This document shows, in pieces, positions 1 through 9,984 of a stretch of DNA of 64,000 bases (its first letter is position 1; the number at the start of each line of letters is the position of its first letter). Position numbers and translations under genes: made by a program. The stretch spans positions 2,912,427-2,976,426 of the forward strand of contig JADCRD010000001.1 of NCBI GenBank assembly GCA_014946745.1, written 5' to 3'. Below the pieces are notes generated by a model. The model saw only the letters and a list, made by a program, of their open reading frames with translations. It did not search any database and was not told the origin of the DNA. The stretch is from Lysobacterales bacterium. GTDB taxonomy: Bacteria; Pseudomonadota; Gammaproteobacteria; Xanthomonadales; Xanthomonadaceae.

Positions 1-33
1 GGCTCCCGGCGACGCCGCCCACGGCGGGCCGCT

Positions 34-3000
34 TCAACGCTCCAGACGGTAGTTGACCGAGCCGCGCGTCTCGCGCTGGCTGGCTTCGATCTGCAGGTCC
101 CACTGCTCGGTCAGGAGGTACTTGATGCTGAACACCTGGCCCTCGCCGAACAGCGCCACGCCGTAGGCCACGTACAGGCGCGGCGACAGGAACTTGCCGA
201 GCATGAGCGCGGCACCGCCCAGCGCGGCGGAATCCTCGACGCTGGCCTGATCGAAACCGAAGCGCGCGCCCAGCCGCTCGGCGATGTAGCTGCCCCCCGC
301 GCCCAGTGCCGCAGCCGCGGCATTGAGCTGCTGGCCCTCGCCGCTGCGCACCGACCGCACCGGTCGGCCCAGCATCAGGTAGCTCAGCACATCGGCCTGA
401 TCCAGGCTCGGCTGCGACCACAGACCGAGCACCGGTGCTGCCGCGGTGCCGGTGACGCGGATGCCGACCGTCACCTCATCGAGCCGGCGTTCGGCGCGGA
501 TATCGAGCCCCGGGTTGTCGAGCGGCGACTGCGCGAACGCCAACCGGCCGCGAGTGATGTCGAGGTCCTGACCGTAGGCCTTGTAGCGACCGCTGACATC
601 CAGGCTGCCGCTGGCGCGGGTGGCGCGCCCGGGCCGATCGCGCACGCGCAGCTCCCCGCGCACCTTGCCTTTCAGGCCGAAGCCCTGCAGCGCAACGTCT
701 TCGCCCAAGGCCACGCGGACGTCCGCGTCGACCCGCCGTGCCGCCTCGACCACGCCCTCGGGCTGGGCAGGATCGAGCACGACGACATCGGCGCTGACCT
801 GCTGACTGCCCTCGAAGCGATCCAGCCGCACCTCGGCGCGCGGCACCTCGACCCGACCGCGCAGGCGCAGCAGCCCATCGCGCTGCTCCAGCTCAAGCGC
901 AGGCGATGCGATCAGGCGCAGCTGGGCGGTGTCCGACAGCAGCACCTCGCTGCCTTCGATGCTGAGGCGCAGGGGCTGTTCGGCCGCCTCGGACACGTCG
1001 ATCCGGCCGCGCCCGCGCAGCTCGCCTTCCGAGCGCAGCGTGAACTCCAAATCCGCCGCGTTCGCGCCCTCGAACCGCAGCTCGACGCGGCCTTCGCTGG
1101 GGCGAATGCCCAGCGCCGGAAGTTCAGCGCTGAAATCACTGAGCCGCACGCCACCGCGCAGGTTCGGCGCCGCCAGCGGCCCATTGATGTCGATCTCGGC
1201 GCTCAGTCGGCCGGAGGGCGCGATCAGCGCTGCTTCGCTGAGCAGCTCCAGCGCGCCGAGTTGGTCGAGCTGCAGGGCGAGTTGGCCTTCGATGCGCGCG
1301 TCAGCGCCGCCTGCCTCGAACGCACGCAGCTCGCCCTGCAGCAGGCCGTCCGCGCCGAAGCGCGCGCCCAGCCCCACGCGCAGCTGCTGTGCGTCGCCCG
1401 CGATGTCCAGCGCGAAGTCCTGCCAAGCCAGCAGCTCGCGATCCTCGCCCTGGCCCAGAGACAGCGCACCCTGCGGCGAGGCCAGGCGGCCCTCGACCTG
1501 CCAGTCGCCGCCTTTCGCTACAAACTCGAGTGCGCCGCCCAGCTCGCCCTGCCAACGCGGCCGCACGGAGCCTTCGCGATCGAGAAGAAAACCCAGCGGC
1601 AGCGCCAGGGGCAAGGCATCCAGCTCGACGCGAGCGCTCAGCGATTCACTGCCAAGGCCCTGCAGCGAGGCGCAAAGCCGACCGAGTGCGCCGGGCACGC
1701 CGGCGCCTGCGAGCGCCGCCTCGCGCTCGCCCAAGCGCGCGGCCGACGACACCCTGCCGCCTGCGTCAGGCGGCACGGCCAACGGGCTGCGCACATCGCG
1801 CTGCACGCCCTCCAGACAGAAATCATCGACGCGGAGGCGCTGCGCGCCCAGCTCGACCGCCACGGGTTCAGCGAGGGCCCAGTCGCCGCCGCGGCCGCGC
1901 CGATCCGGTGCACGCCAGGCCAGCTGCTGCAGACGTCCCAGCCAGCGCTGCTCGTCCGCGCGCCAGCCGCCGGAGACTTCCAGCGCGAGTCCGCCGCCGT
2001 CGACGGGCTGTCGCAGCGACAGCGCATGTGCGGACACGGCGCCGCGAAGCTCCAGGGCGAGCGCGCCAAGCGCGCGCCCCGCGATGCGCGTCGCTGCGCT
2101 GTCCAGCTGCAGCCGCAGCGGCGCATCGGGCGCGAGGCCAAGCTCGCCGCGCAGCTGCAGCGCATCGAGCTCGGCGCCCGCCGCGCTCACGCGTTCCGCG
2201 CGCAGGTCGAGGCCGAGGCGGGGGGCGGCCGGCGTGCCCGACAGGCGGAGCTCGCCGCGCAGCATGCCCGCGAGGCCCGCTGCCAGACTGTCGAGCTGCA
2301 GCGGCGCGAGCTGCAGCTCGGCCGCCAGAGAGTCGCCCAGGCTCGCGCTGCCGCTGAGCGCACTCTCGCCCCAGCGCAGATCGAGCTCGGCCTCGCCCGC
2401 AGTCACCGGCAAGGAGGCCTCCGCGGGCGCAGGCGCACCGCTCCAGCCTGCGCTGATCCGACCGCGCAGGCCCTGGCCGCGCAGACTGCCGTCGAGGTCT
2501 TCGAGCTGCAGCACGCCCTCGCGCACCGCGGCCGTCTCGCGGCCCTCGCTGCGCAGATGCGCGGAGACGCGGCTCGGCCACTCGGGCGCGAGCAGGCTGG
2601 CGTCCAGCTCGGCCAGCTCGGCCTCGATGCGCCAGCGCAGGCCCTCGCGCCAGTCGAGCTCGCCGTCGGCGCGCAGGCGGCCCTCGTCGGTGCGCAGCTC
2701 CAGCGCCTGCAGCAGGGCCTGCTGGCCCTGCACGCGCAGGCCGCCACTGAGCGCACCCGCAAGCTCGCCGCGGGCCAGCTGCAGGGCCAGGCTGAGTTCG
2801 GCATCGTCGAACGCACCGCGCGCTTCGAGCGTGCCATCGATGCGCAGCGGCGGGGCTTCGGCCAGCGGCAGCTCGAAGCGCTCGAAGTCCCACTGCGTCT
2901 CGAAGCGCGCCGGCTGGGCGGCGGACGGCAGCTGCAGCCAGCCGCGCAGCGCGGCACTGCCTTCGCCCTGGCGCAGGCGCAGGGCTTCGATATGCAGGGT

Positions 3001-4065
3001 GGCGGCCTCGGTCCGCAGGCTGGCGGCATCGAGCACATAGGCGCGGCCGTCGACCGCGAAGCTGCCGGAGAACCCGGCGCGATCCAGCCCACCCTCGGCC
3101 TGCAGCTGCAGCGCGCTGAGCCCGAGCGGCCACAGCGCGAGTAGGGCCGGCGGTGCCGCCGGAGCGCGAAGATCCAGCCGCCACTGCGGGCGCGGCAGGG
3201 CCTCGCGAACGTCGACCGTCAGCGCGAACGCCGGCGCATCGGGCAGCCGCAGCTCAAGACGGGCAGCCTGCAGCGCGCCTTCGAGGCTCGCCTCGAAGAC
3301 CTGCGCCGCGTCAAGCCCCGCGCGCCATTCGCCGCTCAGCTGCAGCGCCGTGTTCCAGTCGCGGGCCGTGTCCACTTCGCCCTGTGCGCGCAGCTCCACC
3401 CTCGGCGATTCCAGGCTGAACTCGGCAACGCGCAGCTGGCCTTCGGCCAAGGTCAGCGACGCAAGCGCGATGCGTTCGGCCTCGAACAGCAGGGTGTCGA
3501 TCGCCGCGGCGGGCGCTGCGACAGATGGATCGGCGGCGGCGGCCGTCGATGCGCCCTGCGCGGGGGCCGCGGGCGCTGAGGCCACCAGCACGACCGGCGC
3601 GCGCTCGATGCGCAGCCCGCGCAGCTCAGCCGCATCGATCGCAACAGCAATCGGCAGAGCAAGCTTGGGCAGCGTGTCGGGCAGGGTCAGCGCGAAGCTC
3701 GGCGAGGGCGGAGCGGGCGCATCCGGCGGCAGCACGATGCGAATGCCCTCGGCCTCCAGTTGCTCGATGCGCAGCCAGGCGCTCGGCAGCGCGCCCAGCG
3801 CTGCGCGCAGCTGCAGGCGCTCGACCTCGATGCTGACGCCATCCTGTCGATAGCGCAGGCCCTCGAAGCTCAGCCCCCGCGCGAGGCTGCCGCTTTGCGC
3901 GCGCCACTCGAGGCTGTCCGGCAGCAGCAGGGCTTGCGTCCGTGCGAGCGCGACGCGCGCGCCGGTCTCGGTGGCCAGCAGCCAGACGCCGACCAGCCCC
4001 GCCAGCAGCAAGACTACGCCCAGCGCGAGGACCGCCCGCAGCAGCCAGCGGCGCGCGCGGCTCAC
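34..4065 (-). CDS. tamB: Translocation and assembly module protein TamB (DUF490 family)
   Basis: Predicted inner-membrane-anchored periplasmic protein of 1343 residues. TamB spans the periplasm and works with TamA in outer-membrane protein insertion and/or phospholipid transport (family knowledge). An N-terminal membrane anchor is visible at about residues 8-31. A very long repetitive beta-rich body follows, full of alternating 'L.L.G' strands, and the C-terminal DUF490 region covers roughly the last 350 residues and ends in VNYRLER. The length is close to that of other TamB proteins. The start codon overlaps the tamA stop by 4 nt (ATGA), so translation is probably coupled. The gene stops 33 bases before the window edge and is complete. 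Confidence 0.95.
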   Translation of the reverse strand: MSRARRWLLRAVLALGVVLLLAGLVGVWLLATETGARVALARTQALLLPDSLEWRAQSGSLARGLSFEGLRYRQDGVSIEVERLQLRAALGALPSAWLRIEQLEAEGIRIVLPPDAPAPPSPSFALTLPDTLPKLALPIAVAIDAAELRGLRIERAPVVLVASAPAAPAQGASTAAAADPSVAAPAAAIDTLLFEAERIALASLTLAEGQLRVAEFSLESPRVELRAQGEVDTARDWNTALQLSGEWRAGLDAAQVFEASLEGALQAARLELRLPDAPAFALTVDVREALPRPQWRLDLRAPAAPPALLALWPLGLSALQLQAEGGLDRAGFSGSFAVDGRAYVLDAASLRTEAATLHIEALRLRQGEGSAALRGWLQLPSAAQPARFETQWDFERFELPLAEAPPLRIDGTLEARGAFDDAELSLALQLARGELAGALSGGLRVQGQQALLQALELRTDEGRLRADGELDWREGLRWRIEAELAELDASLLAPEWPSRVSAHLRSEGRETAAVREGVLQLEDLDGSLRGQGLRGRISAGWSGAPAPAEASLPVTAGEAELDLRWGESALSGSASLGDSLAAELQLAPLQLDSLAAGLAGMLRGELRLSGTPAAPRLGLDLRAERVSAAGAELDALQLRGELGLAPDAPLRLQLDSAATRIAGRALGALALELRGAVSAHALSLRQPVDGGGLALEVSGGWRADEQRWLGRLQQLAWRAPDRRGRGGDWALAEPVAVELGAQRLRVDDFCLEGVQRDVRSPLAVPPDAGGRVSSAARLGEREAALAGAGVPGALGRLCASLQGLGSESLSARVELDALPLALPLGFLLDREGSVRPRWQGELGGALEFVAKGGDWQVEGRLASPQGALSLGQGEDRELLAWQDFALDIAGDAQQLRVGLGARFGADGLLQGELRAFEAGGADARIEGQLALQLDQLGALELLSEAALIAPSGRLSAEIDINGPLAAPNLRGGVRLSDFSAELPALGIRPSEGRVELRFEGANAADLEFTLRSEGELRGRGRIDVSEAAEQPLRLSIEGSEVLLSDTAQLRLIASPALELEQRDGLLRLRGRVEVPRAEVRLDRFEGSQQVSADVVVLDPAQPEGVVEAARRVDADVRVALGEDVALQGFGLKGKVRGELRVRDRPGRATRASGSLDVSGRYKAYGQDLDITRGRLAFAQSPLDNPGLDIRAERRLDEVTVGIRVTGTAAAPVLGLWSQPSLDQADVLSYLMLGRPVRSVRSGEGQQLNAAAAALGAGGSYIAERLGARFGFDQASVEDSAALGGAALMLGKFLSPRLYVAYGVALFGEGQVFSIKYLLTEQWDLQIEASQRETRGSVNYRLER

Positions 4066-5882
4066 AGCTCGGGCCCCAGGCTCAGATGAATCTGGAAGGA
4101 CTCGCGCGGCTCGTCCAGCCCGCGCGCCACGTCCAGCGAGACTTGGCCGACCGGCGAGCGCCAGCGCAGGCCAAGGCCGGCGCCGCGCCGCAGATCGACG
4201 CCGCCGTCGTTGAATGCGCTGCCCGCGTCCGCAAACACGGCCGCGCCCCAGGTGTCGGTGAACAGGCGCTCGTACTCGAGGTTCAGCACGGCGAGGCTGC
4301 GACCCCCGATGGGGTTGCCGCCGAGGCCCAGCGGGCTGATCTCCTGATAGCCATAGCCGCGCACGCTGCGGTCGCCGCCGGCGAAGAAGCGCAGTGAGGA
4401 CGGCAGGCGCAGGAAATCGCCGGAGAAGGTGCGGCCCAGCTGGCCGCGCAGCAGCACGCGGTTGCGCTCGCCGAAGCCGCGGATGTAGCGGGCGTGCACC
4501 AGCAGCTGGGTGAAGTTGGCGTCCGAGCCGAGCGCGCTCAGGCCCTGCTTCAGTTCACCGGTGAAGCTGAAGCCACGGGTCGCGTAGTTGGCATCGTCGT
4601 AGCGCTGCCAGCGCGCGCGCAGGGCCGGGTACACCAGGGTCGAGATCCCGCTGGTCTCGAGATTGCGCTCAACGCCGATGGCATAGCGCTCACGCAGCGC
4701 ATGCAGGCCGAGTTCGAGGTTCCAGTCGCCGAGACGGCCGATGCGGCTGGCCGACAGCTCGGCGGTCTCGCTGTCGACCAGTTCGCTCTGGTCCTCGCGG
4801 TAGCTGGCGCCGAGCTGGTACCAGCCCTCGATCGGCGCGAAGGCAGGGATGCGGTACAGGCTGTTCAGCGCGCTGCGGCGCTGGGCGAGATCCAGGCTGG
4901 AGCTGAACTTGTGCCCGCGCGTATTCACCCAGCGGCGGTCGAGGCCAAGCTTGAGGCCCGCGCCCGAATCGGTGCCGAAGCTCACGCCCGCGCTGTAGAT
5001 GTCGCGCTTGGCCGGCGCCAGTTCGACCTGCACCGGCGCGTCGAGCGTGTCGGGTTCGGGCTCGGGGCGGATGTCGATGAAGCCGAAGTAGTCGAGATCC
5101 CCCAGACGCTGATGCAGCTTGAGCAGTTCGGCCTGGTCGAAGTCCTGACCGGGCGCGATGTCGACCCAGCGCTCGACGAGCCCCGGATCGAGCTGACTGG
5201 CGTCGATCGAGACCGTGCCGAAGCGGTAGCGCGCCCCGCTCTCCCAGCGCAGGCGGATGTCGGCGCGGCTGTCGGCGCGGGTCACCTCCACTCGATTCTC
5301 CGCAAGCTGCGCATCGAAGTAACCGCGCGCCGACAGCTCGCGCGCGATGGCCGCCTTGCCGCCTTCGTAGCGGCCGTGATTCATCAGGTCACCGACGCGC
5401 GGGCGAAAGCCGGCGATGGCGGCCGCGACGCGCGCGTCGTCCGCGGCAGGGCCCTCGATGACGACATCCACTTCGCGCACGCGCACCGGCGGCCCGCGCT
5501 GCACGTTCAGCCGCACCGCGAGACCCGCGGCGGATTCTTCCACCTGCACGTCAACATCCACCGCGTAGTAGCCGAAGGGCTCCAGCGCGCGCCGCACTTC
5601 GGCCGGAGCGCGCCGCAGCAGCAGGGCCATGCGGCCGCGGCCGACGTCCTCGCGATCGGCCTCGTCGAGCTGGAAAAGCCCGACCTGGGCGCGCACGTTG
5701 GCGGCCTGACTGGCACTCAGTCCGCGCACCCGCACGCTGGCGAGGCGCACCGGCGTGCGCTCGCGTTGCTCGTGCTCGTCAGGCTGCAGGGGTGTCGCCG
5801 CGGCAGCATCCAGCTGAGCACGCACGGCGGCCGCAGGGCTCAGCAGCAGGCACAGCCACAGGAGAGCGGTCAGTCGATCCAA
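4062..5882 (-). CDS. tamA: Outer-membrane assembly protein TamA (BamA/Omp85 family)
   Basis: Predicted Omp85-type outer-membrane protein with N-terminal POTRA domains (about residues 35-270) and a C-terminal 16-strand-type barrel ending in FQIHLSLGPEL. It partners TamB, encoded immediately downstream. The open frame runs back to 6203, but that would overlap kbl on the other strand by about 146 bases and would precede a good signal peptide with about 107 unlikely residues. I prefer the TTG at 5882, which gives 606 residues starting MDRLTALLWLCLLL with a cleavage site near AVRA-Q and a family-typical length. No strong ribosome binding site precedes it, so the exact start is uncertain. The gene is divergent from kbl. 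Confidence 0.92.
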   Translation of the reverse strand: MDRLTALLWLCLLLSPAAAVRAQLDAAAATPLQPDEHEQRERTPVRLASVRVRGLSASQAANVRAQVGLFQLDEADREDVGRGRMALLLRRAPAEVRRALEPFGYYAVDVDVQVEESAAGLAVRLNVQRGPPVRVREVDVVIEGPAADDARVAAAIAGFRPRVGDLMNHGRYEGGKAAIARELSARGYFDAQLAENRVEVTRADSRADIRLRWESGARYRFGTVSIDASQLDPGLVERWVDIAPGQDFDQAELLKLHQRLGDLDYFGFIDIRPEPEPDTLDAPVQVELAPAKRDIYSAGVSFGTDSGAGLKLGLDRRWVNTRGHKFSSSLDLAQRRSALNSLYRIPAFAPIEGWYQLGASYREDQSELVDSETAELSASRIGRLGDWNLELGLHALRERYAIGVERNLETSGISTLVYPALRARWQRYDDANYATRGFSFTGELKQGLSALGSDANFTQLLVHARYIRGFGERNRVLLRGQLGRTFSGDFLRLPSSLRFFAGGDRSVRGYGYQEISPLGLGGNPIGGRSLAVLNLEYERLFTDTWGAAVFADAGSAFNDGGVDLRRGAGLGLRWRSPVGQVSLDVARGLDEPRESFQIHLSLGPEL

Positions 5883-6057
5883 AACGCCAGAGGCTCGCGA
5901 GAAAGGTCGCGGCAGGATACCCAGTCCCGACGCGGGCCGAGTCAAGCGACCGTTCCGCCGCGCAGCGCGCGCCGTATCGATCGACACTTGGGATGCACGC
6001 GCCGCTCTAGGACAATGGCGGCCCCGCGCCCTGCGCCGACTCTCGAAACCCACGCCC

Positions 6058-7251
6058 ATGAGCCTCAACTCGCGCCTCGCTACAGAACTCGACGACATCC
6101 GCGCCGCTGGACTGTTCAAGTCCGAGCGCATCATCGTCTCCCCGCAGTCGGCCGAGATCGAGCTCGCCGACGGCCGCCGGGTGCTGAACTTCTGCGCGAA
6201 CAACTATCTCGGCCTGGCCGACGACGCCGGCGTGATCGATGCGGCCAAGCATGCACTCGACACTCACGGCCACGGCATGGCCAGCGTGCGCTTCATCTGC
6301 GGCACCCAGGACCTGCACAAGCAGCTGGAAGCGAAGATCGCCGAGTTCTTCGGCAAGGACGACGCCATCCTCTACGCCGCGTGCTTCGATGCCAACGGCG
6401 GCCTGTACGAGCCGCTGCTCGGCGAGCAGGACGCGGTCATCTCCGACGCGCTGAATCATGCTTCGATCATCGACGGCGTGCGCCTGTGCAAGGCCAAGCG
6501 CTACCGCTACGCCAACTGCGACATGGCGGACCTCGAAAAGCAGCTGCAGCAGGCGCGGGCCGATGGGGTGCGCGACATCCTGATTACCACCGACGGCGTG
6601 TTCTCGATGGACGGCTTCATCGCCCCGCTGGATCAGATCACCGCGCTGGCGGCGAAGTACGGCGCGGCCGTGCACATCGACGAATGCCACGCCACCGGTT
6701 TCTTGGGCGAGACCGGCCGCGGCTCGGCCGAGGTGAAGGGCGTGCTAGCGCAGATCGACATCATCACCGGCACCCTCGGCAAGGCGCTGGGCGGCGCGCT
6801 CGGCGGCTTCACCTGCGGCTCGCGCGAGGTCATCGAGATGCTGCGCCAGCGCTCGCGGCCCTACCTGTTCTCGAACGCACTGCCGCCCTCGGTGGTGGCC
6901 TCGGGCCTGGCGGTGTTCGAGCGCATCGTCGCCGCCACCGAGCTGCGCGCCCGCCTGCGCGACAACACCGCGCGTTTCCGCGCCAAGCTCGCTGCCGCCG
7001 GCTTCGATCTCAAGCCCGGCGAGCACCCGATCGTGCCGGTGATGCTCTACGACGCCCCGCTGGCGCAGCGCTTCGCCGCCGAGCTGCTGGAGGAAGGCGT
7101 GTACGCGATCGGATTCTTCTTCCCGGTGGTGCCGAAGGGGCAGGCGCGTATCCGCACGCAGATGAGCGCCGCGCACACGCCCGATCAGATCGAGCGCGCG
7201 GCCGATGCCTTCATCGCCGTCGGCAAGCGGCTGGGCGTGATTCCGGCCTGA
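6058..7251 (+). CDS. kbl: Glycine C-acetyltransferase (2-amino-3-ketobutyrate CoA ligase)
   Basis: Cytosolic PLP-dependent alpha-oxoamine synthase of 397 residues. It cleaves 2-amino-3-ketobutyrate with CoA to glycine and acetyl-CoA, the second step of threonine degradation by the Tdh-Kbl route (family knowledge). Visible features are the FCANNYLGLA substrate loop near residue 45, the HIDECHATGFLG segment carrying the PLP-contacting Asp, and the cofactor lysine in GTLGKALGG near residue 243. The length matches E. coli Kbl. The usual partner tdh is not adjacent: upstream is the divergent tamA and downstream a small HNH gene. The ATG start fits the family start MSLNSRL. Confidence 0.96.
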   Translation: MSLNSRLATELDDIRAAGLFKSERIIVSPQSAEIELADGRRVLNFCANNYLGLADDAGVIDAAKHALDTHGHGMASVRFICGTQDLHKQLEAKIAEFFGKDDAILYAACFDANGGLYEPLLGEQDAVISDALNHASIIDGVRLCKAKRYRYANCDMADLEKQLQQARADGVRDILITTDGVFSMDGFIAPLDQITALAAKYGAAVHIDECHATGFLGETGRGSAEVKGVLAQIDIITGTLGKALGGALGGFTCGSREVIEMLRQRSRPYLFSNALPPSVVASGLAVFERIVAATELRARLRDNTARFRAKLAAAGFDLKPGEHPIVPVMLYDAPLAQRFAAELLEEGVYAIGFFFPVVPKGQARIRTQMSAAHTPDQIERAADAFIAVGKRLGVIPA

Positions 7252-7283
7252 TGCGCCACTGACCCGCGAATCGACGACGCGAC

Positions 7284-7694
7284 ATGCGCCCGGTGCTGAA
7301 GCGGCTGTTCCTGCTGGCGCTCGCCCACGATGCGCAGGCCGAACAGTTGCCGGACCTGCGCTGGCGCACGCGTTGCCTGCACTGCCGCGCGCGGCTCGAG
7401 TTCAAGCCCGACGGCGAGCCCCTGGGCGCGGGCTCGCTGGAGCACGTGGTGCCGCAGGCCTGGTTCGGCAAGCGCGCGGCGCACGCCCTGTGCGCGCGGG
7501 TCGATCACGCCCCGAACGATGCGCGCAATCTGGCGCTGGCCTGCGCGACCTGCAATCAGTCGAAGGGCAAGGGGCCGGATGCGCGCGGGCCGCAGGATGC
7601 GCGGGCGCTGGAGGTCACCGCACAGGCGCTGGATCGGCGCCTTGCGCGCTGGCGCGAGGGGGAGCTTCCGCGCGGGCCCCGGGGCGACGTCTGA
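7284..7694 (+). CDS. Small HNH endonuclease-family protein
   Basis: 136-residue protein with an HNH/beta-beta-alpha-metal nuclease pattern: a first zinc pair CLHC near residues 30-33, the catalytic-type SLEHVVPQAWFG stretch (Glu-His) near residue 52, an Asn-rich helix (NDARNLALAC), and a second zinc pair CATCNQSKG near residue 90. Such proteins nick or cut DNA, but the substrate of this group is unknown. It lies 32 nt downstream of kbl in the same direction and could be read through from it, with no functional link evident. Closely spaced HNH proteins of this size are common as orphan genes in Xanthomonadales. Confidence 0.8.
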   Translation: MRPVLKRLFLLALAHDAQAEQLPDLRWRTRCLHCRARLEFKPDGEPLGAGSLEHVVPQAWFGKRAAHALCARVDHAPNDARNLALACATCNQSKGKGPDARGPQDARALEVTAQALDRRLARWREGELPRGPRGDV

Positions 7695-7702
7695 CAAGGT
7701 CT

Positions 7703-7770
7703 CCAAGGCAACACGGATGCACTTCATGCGGGACGTGATCACTGATCGCGAGTCCGGCGCGCGTCCTGCC
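7703..7770 (+). repeat. Dispersed intergenic repeat, copy 1 (short)
   Basis: In the gap 7695-8028, the segment from CAAGGCAACACGGAT (7705) to about GATCGCGAGTCCGGC resembles the reverse complement of the copy near 59416-59570, which reads CAGGCAACACGGAT and GTGGTCGCGAGTCCG. It also resembles 22172-22320. This copy seems truncated on its 3' side. The rest of the gap shows no convincing gene; the frame of the following GGDEF-EAL gene stays open through it but lacks protein-like character before 8029. Confidence 0.55.
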
Positions 7771-8028
7771 TTCTTGCTGCCGGATCGCGCACTGCGTGCC
7801 CGATCGGCGGCTGCGCTCGCCAGCACGCTCTGAGACCTTTCGAGCGGCCTCGCGCTCGACGTGACCGCGGCCGGCTGCGCCCAGGCCCGTTCTCGCATGG
7901 TCCTTGCAGCGGCTCTGGGGCCATGCCTGCGGGCAGTGCGATCCGCGAGCCCCTCGGGACGGTCCGAGCATCGCCCCCCACTCATCGCCACGCGCATACT
8001 CTGCGCCAGCGCCATCGTCGAACCCGCC

Positions 8029-9984
8029 ATGGACTTTCCGGATATCCCCACGCTGCTGCTGCTGACGGTCTGCAGCAATGCCCTGGTGGCGGTGTTCATG
8101 GGGCTGATGCACCGCGCCAAGCGGGATGCGGGCTACTTCCATTTGCTTGCGCTGGGCGCGGCTGGCATGGCCGCGGGCTGGTCGCTGTACGCCTCAAGAA
8201 TCTGGGAGTGGCCGCCTGAAGTCTCGTATCTCCTCGCCCACCTGCTGATCGCAAGCTACCCCGCCCTGCTGCTGCTTGCGCTGCGGCGCGCGCTCGACCT
8301 GACGGAGTCTCGGCGCTGGCGCTGGGGCGTGGCCACCGCGCTGCTGGCCCTGAGCCTCTGCCTGTGGTGGGCGATCGGCTCGCGCTACTGGATGACTCTG
8401 TGCGCCACCGGCGGCAACGCGGTGCTCTTTTCGGCGTCGCTGTGGGTCTTGCTACGGCATGGCCGCCCCTTCGACCTCGCGCGCTGGACCATCCTGGCCG
8501 CCGTGGCCGCCTGCGCCCTGATGCTCTGGCTGCGGCTGGGCTCGGTGCTGATCCGGGACTTTCCACTCGCCGGTGGCGATCCGCTGCTGGTCAGCCTGGG
8601 CCTGATTGTTCCGCTGCTCTCCGGGCTGATCCTGGCCATGGCGTTTCCGGTGTCCGAGTTCGTGCGCGATGCTCAGCGACTGCAGCAGCAGTCCGAGCGC
8701 GATGAACTGACGGGGCTGCCCAACCGCAGCCAGGCGCAGCGCCGGATCGGTGAGTACCTGGAGGGGCGTCGTGGGCCGCTGGCGCTGGCCTTTCTCGACC
8801 TGGACGGCTTCAAGCGGATCAACGACAGCCTGGGCCACGCCACCGGCGATGCCCTGCTCACAGCCATCGCCCAGCGCCTGGAGCCCCTGTTGAAGCCACA
8901 AGAGCTGCTGGCCCGCTTCGGCGGCGATGAATTCCTCGTGCTGCTGCCGTATCCGCCGACGCCCGCCGAACGGCGCGCGCGCGAGCTGCTCTCGGCGATG
9001 GCGGCTCCGTTCGAGATCGACCTGCGCGAGGTCCATGTGGCGGCCAGCGCGGGCTTGAGCGCGTTCCCGCTGGATGCGTCCAGCGAGCGCGAGCTGCTGC
9101 GCCTCGCCGATATCGCCCTCTATCGGGCCAAGTCGGAAGGCCGCGGCAGTGTGGTCCGCTATCGCCCTGACATGGGCGAAGCCGCCAACGCTGAGCTGGA
9201 GATCGAGCTCGCCCTGCGTCTCGCGCTGGAGCAGTCACGCATCGCCCTGGTGCTGCAGCCGCGGCTGAGCCTGGACAGCCTGCGCTGCGAGAGCGCGGAG
9301 GCGCTGGTGCGGATCCGCGGCACGGATGGCAGCCTGCAGATGCCCGATACCTTCATCGGTGTGGCCGAACGCTGTGGCCTGATGCCTCGACTCGGCGACC
9401 AGGTGCTGGGACTGGCCTGCGAGGCGCTGCAGCAGCTGCGTCAGCGGAATCCCGAGTTCAACCTGTCGATCAATCTGTCGCCGCTGGAGCTGCGCGACCC
9501 CAGCCTGAGCGCACGGATTGATGCCGCGCTGACGGCGTGGGCGCTGCCGTCCGACAGCCTGGAATTGGAGCTGACCGAATCGGCCCTGATCCAGGATCCG
9601 GTACTGGCCGCGGAGCGCCTGTCCGAGCTCAAGGCGCGCGGCCTGCGCATCGCGCTCGACGATTTCGGGGTCGGCTTCTCGGGGCTGTCCCACCTGCTGG
9701 AGTTCCCCATCGACGTGCTGAAGATCGATCGCAGCTTCGTCTCACGCATGCTCAGTGATGCCACTGCCAGCGCCCTGGTGGAGGGCTTGATCGCGCTTGC
9801 GCGCCGGCTTGGTCTGCGCGTGGTGGCTGAGGGCGTGGAAGATCAGGATTGCCTGGCCAGGCTGCGTGCCCTGGGCTGCGAGGAAGCGCAGGGCTACGTC
9901 ATCGCCCGCCCCATGGACGCGGCAGCGCTGAGCGCCTGGCTGCGCGATGCGGCGGATGCGCGTCCGCGGGAATCTTCTGACTGA
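8029..9984 (+). CDS. Membrane GGDEF-EAL protein (cyclic-di-GMP turnover)
   Basis: 651-residue predicted inner-membrane signalling protein. About six or seven hydrophobic segments fill residues 1-215 (sensor/anchor), then a GGDEF diguanylate cyclase domain and an EAL phosphodiesterase domain. The signature FGGDEF is intact near residue 298. No RxxD inhibitory site precedes it: the place five residues upstream reads KPQE. The EAL domain keeps EALVR near residue 423, the LTES glutamate, DDFG, the LKIDRSF lysine, AEGVED and EEAQGY, so it is probably active as a phosphodiesterase. The open frame extends to 7861, but the ATG at 8029 begins the first hydrophobic helix and is preferred. The net activity cannot be read from sequence. 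Confidence 0.93.
   Translation: MDFPDIPTLLLLTVCSNALVAVFMGLMHRAKRDAGYFHLLALGAAGMAAGWSLYASRIWEWPPEVSYLLAHLLIASYPALLLLALRRALDLTESRRWRWGVATALLALSLCLWWAIGSRYWMTLCATGGNAVLFSASLWVLLRHGRPFDLARWTILAAVAACALMLWLRLGSVLIRDFPLAGGDPLLVSLGLIVPLLSGLILAMAFPVSEFVRDAQRLQQQSERDELTGLPNRSQAQRRIGEYLEGRRGPLALAFLDLDGFKRINDSLGHATGDALLTAIAQRLEPLLKPQELLARFGGDEFLVLLPYPPTPAERRARELLSAMAAPFEIDLREVHVAASAGLSAFPLDASSERELLRLADIALYRAKSEGRGSVVRYRPDMGEAANAELEIELALRLALEQSRIALVLQPRLSLDSLRCESAEALVRIRGTDGSLQMPDTFIGVAERCGLMPRLGDQVLGLACEALQQLRQRNPEFNLSINLSPLELRDPSLSARIDAALTAWALPSDSLELELTESALIQDPVLAAERLSELKARGLRIALDDFGVGFSGLSHLLEFPIDVLKIDRSFVSRMLSDATASALVEGLIALARRLGLRVVAEGVEDQDCLARLRALGCEEAQGYVIARPMDAAALSAWLRDAADARPRESSD

Noticed and set aside
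929-3040. Long plus-strand open frames opposite tamB (703 and 627 residues)
   Set aside because: Low-complexity Ser/Arg/Gln-rich translations caused by high GC opposite a well-supported gene.
4494-7262. 922-residue plus-strand open frame across tamA and kbl
   Set aside because: Its translation has no domain and it overlaps two clear genes in other frames.
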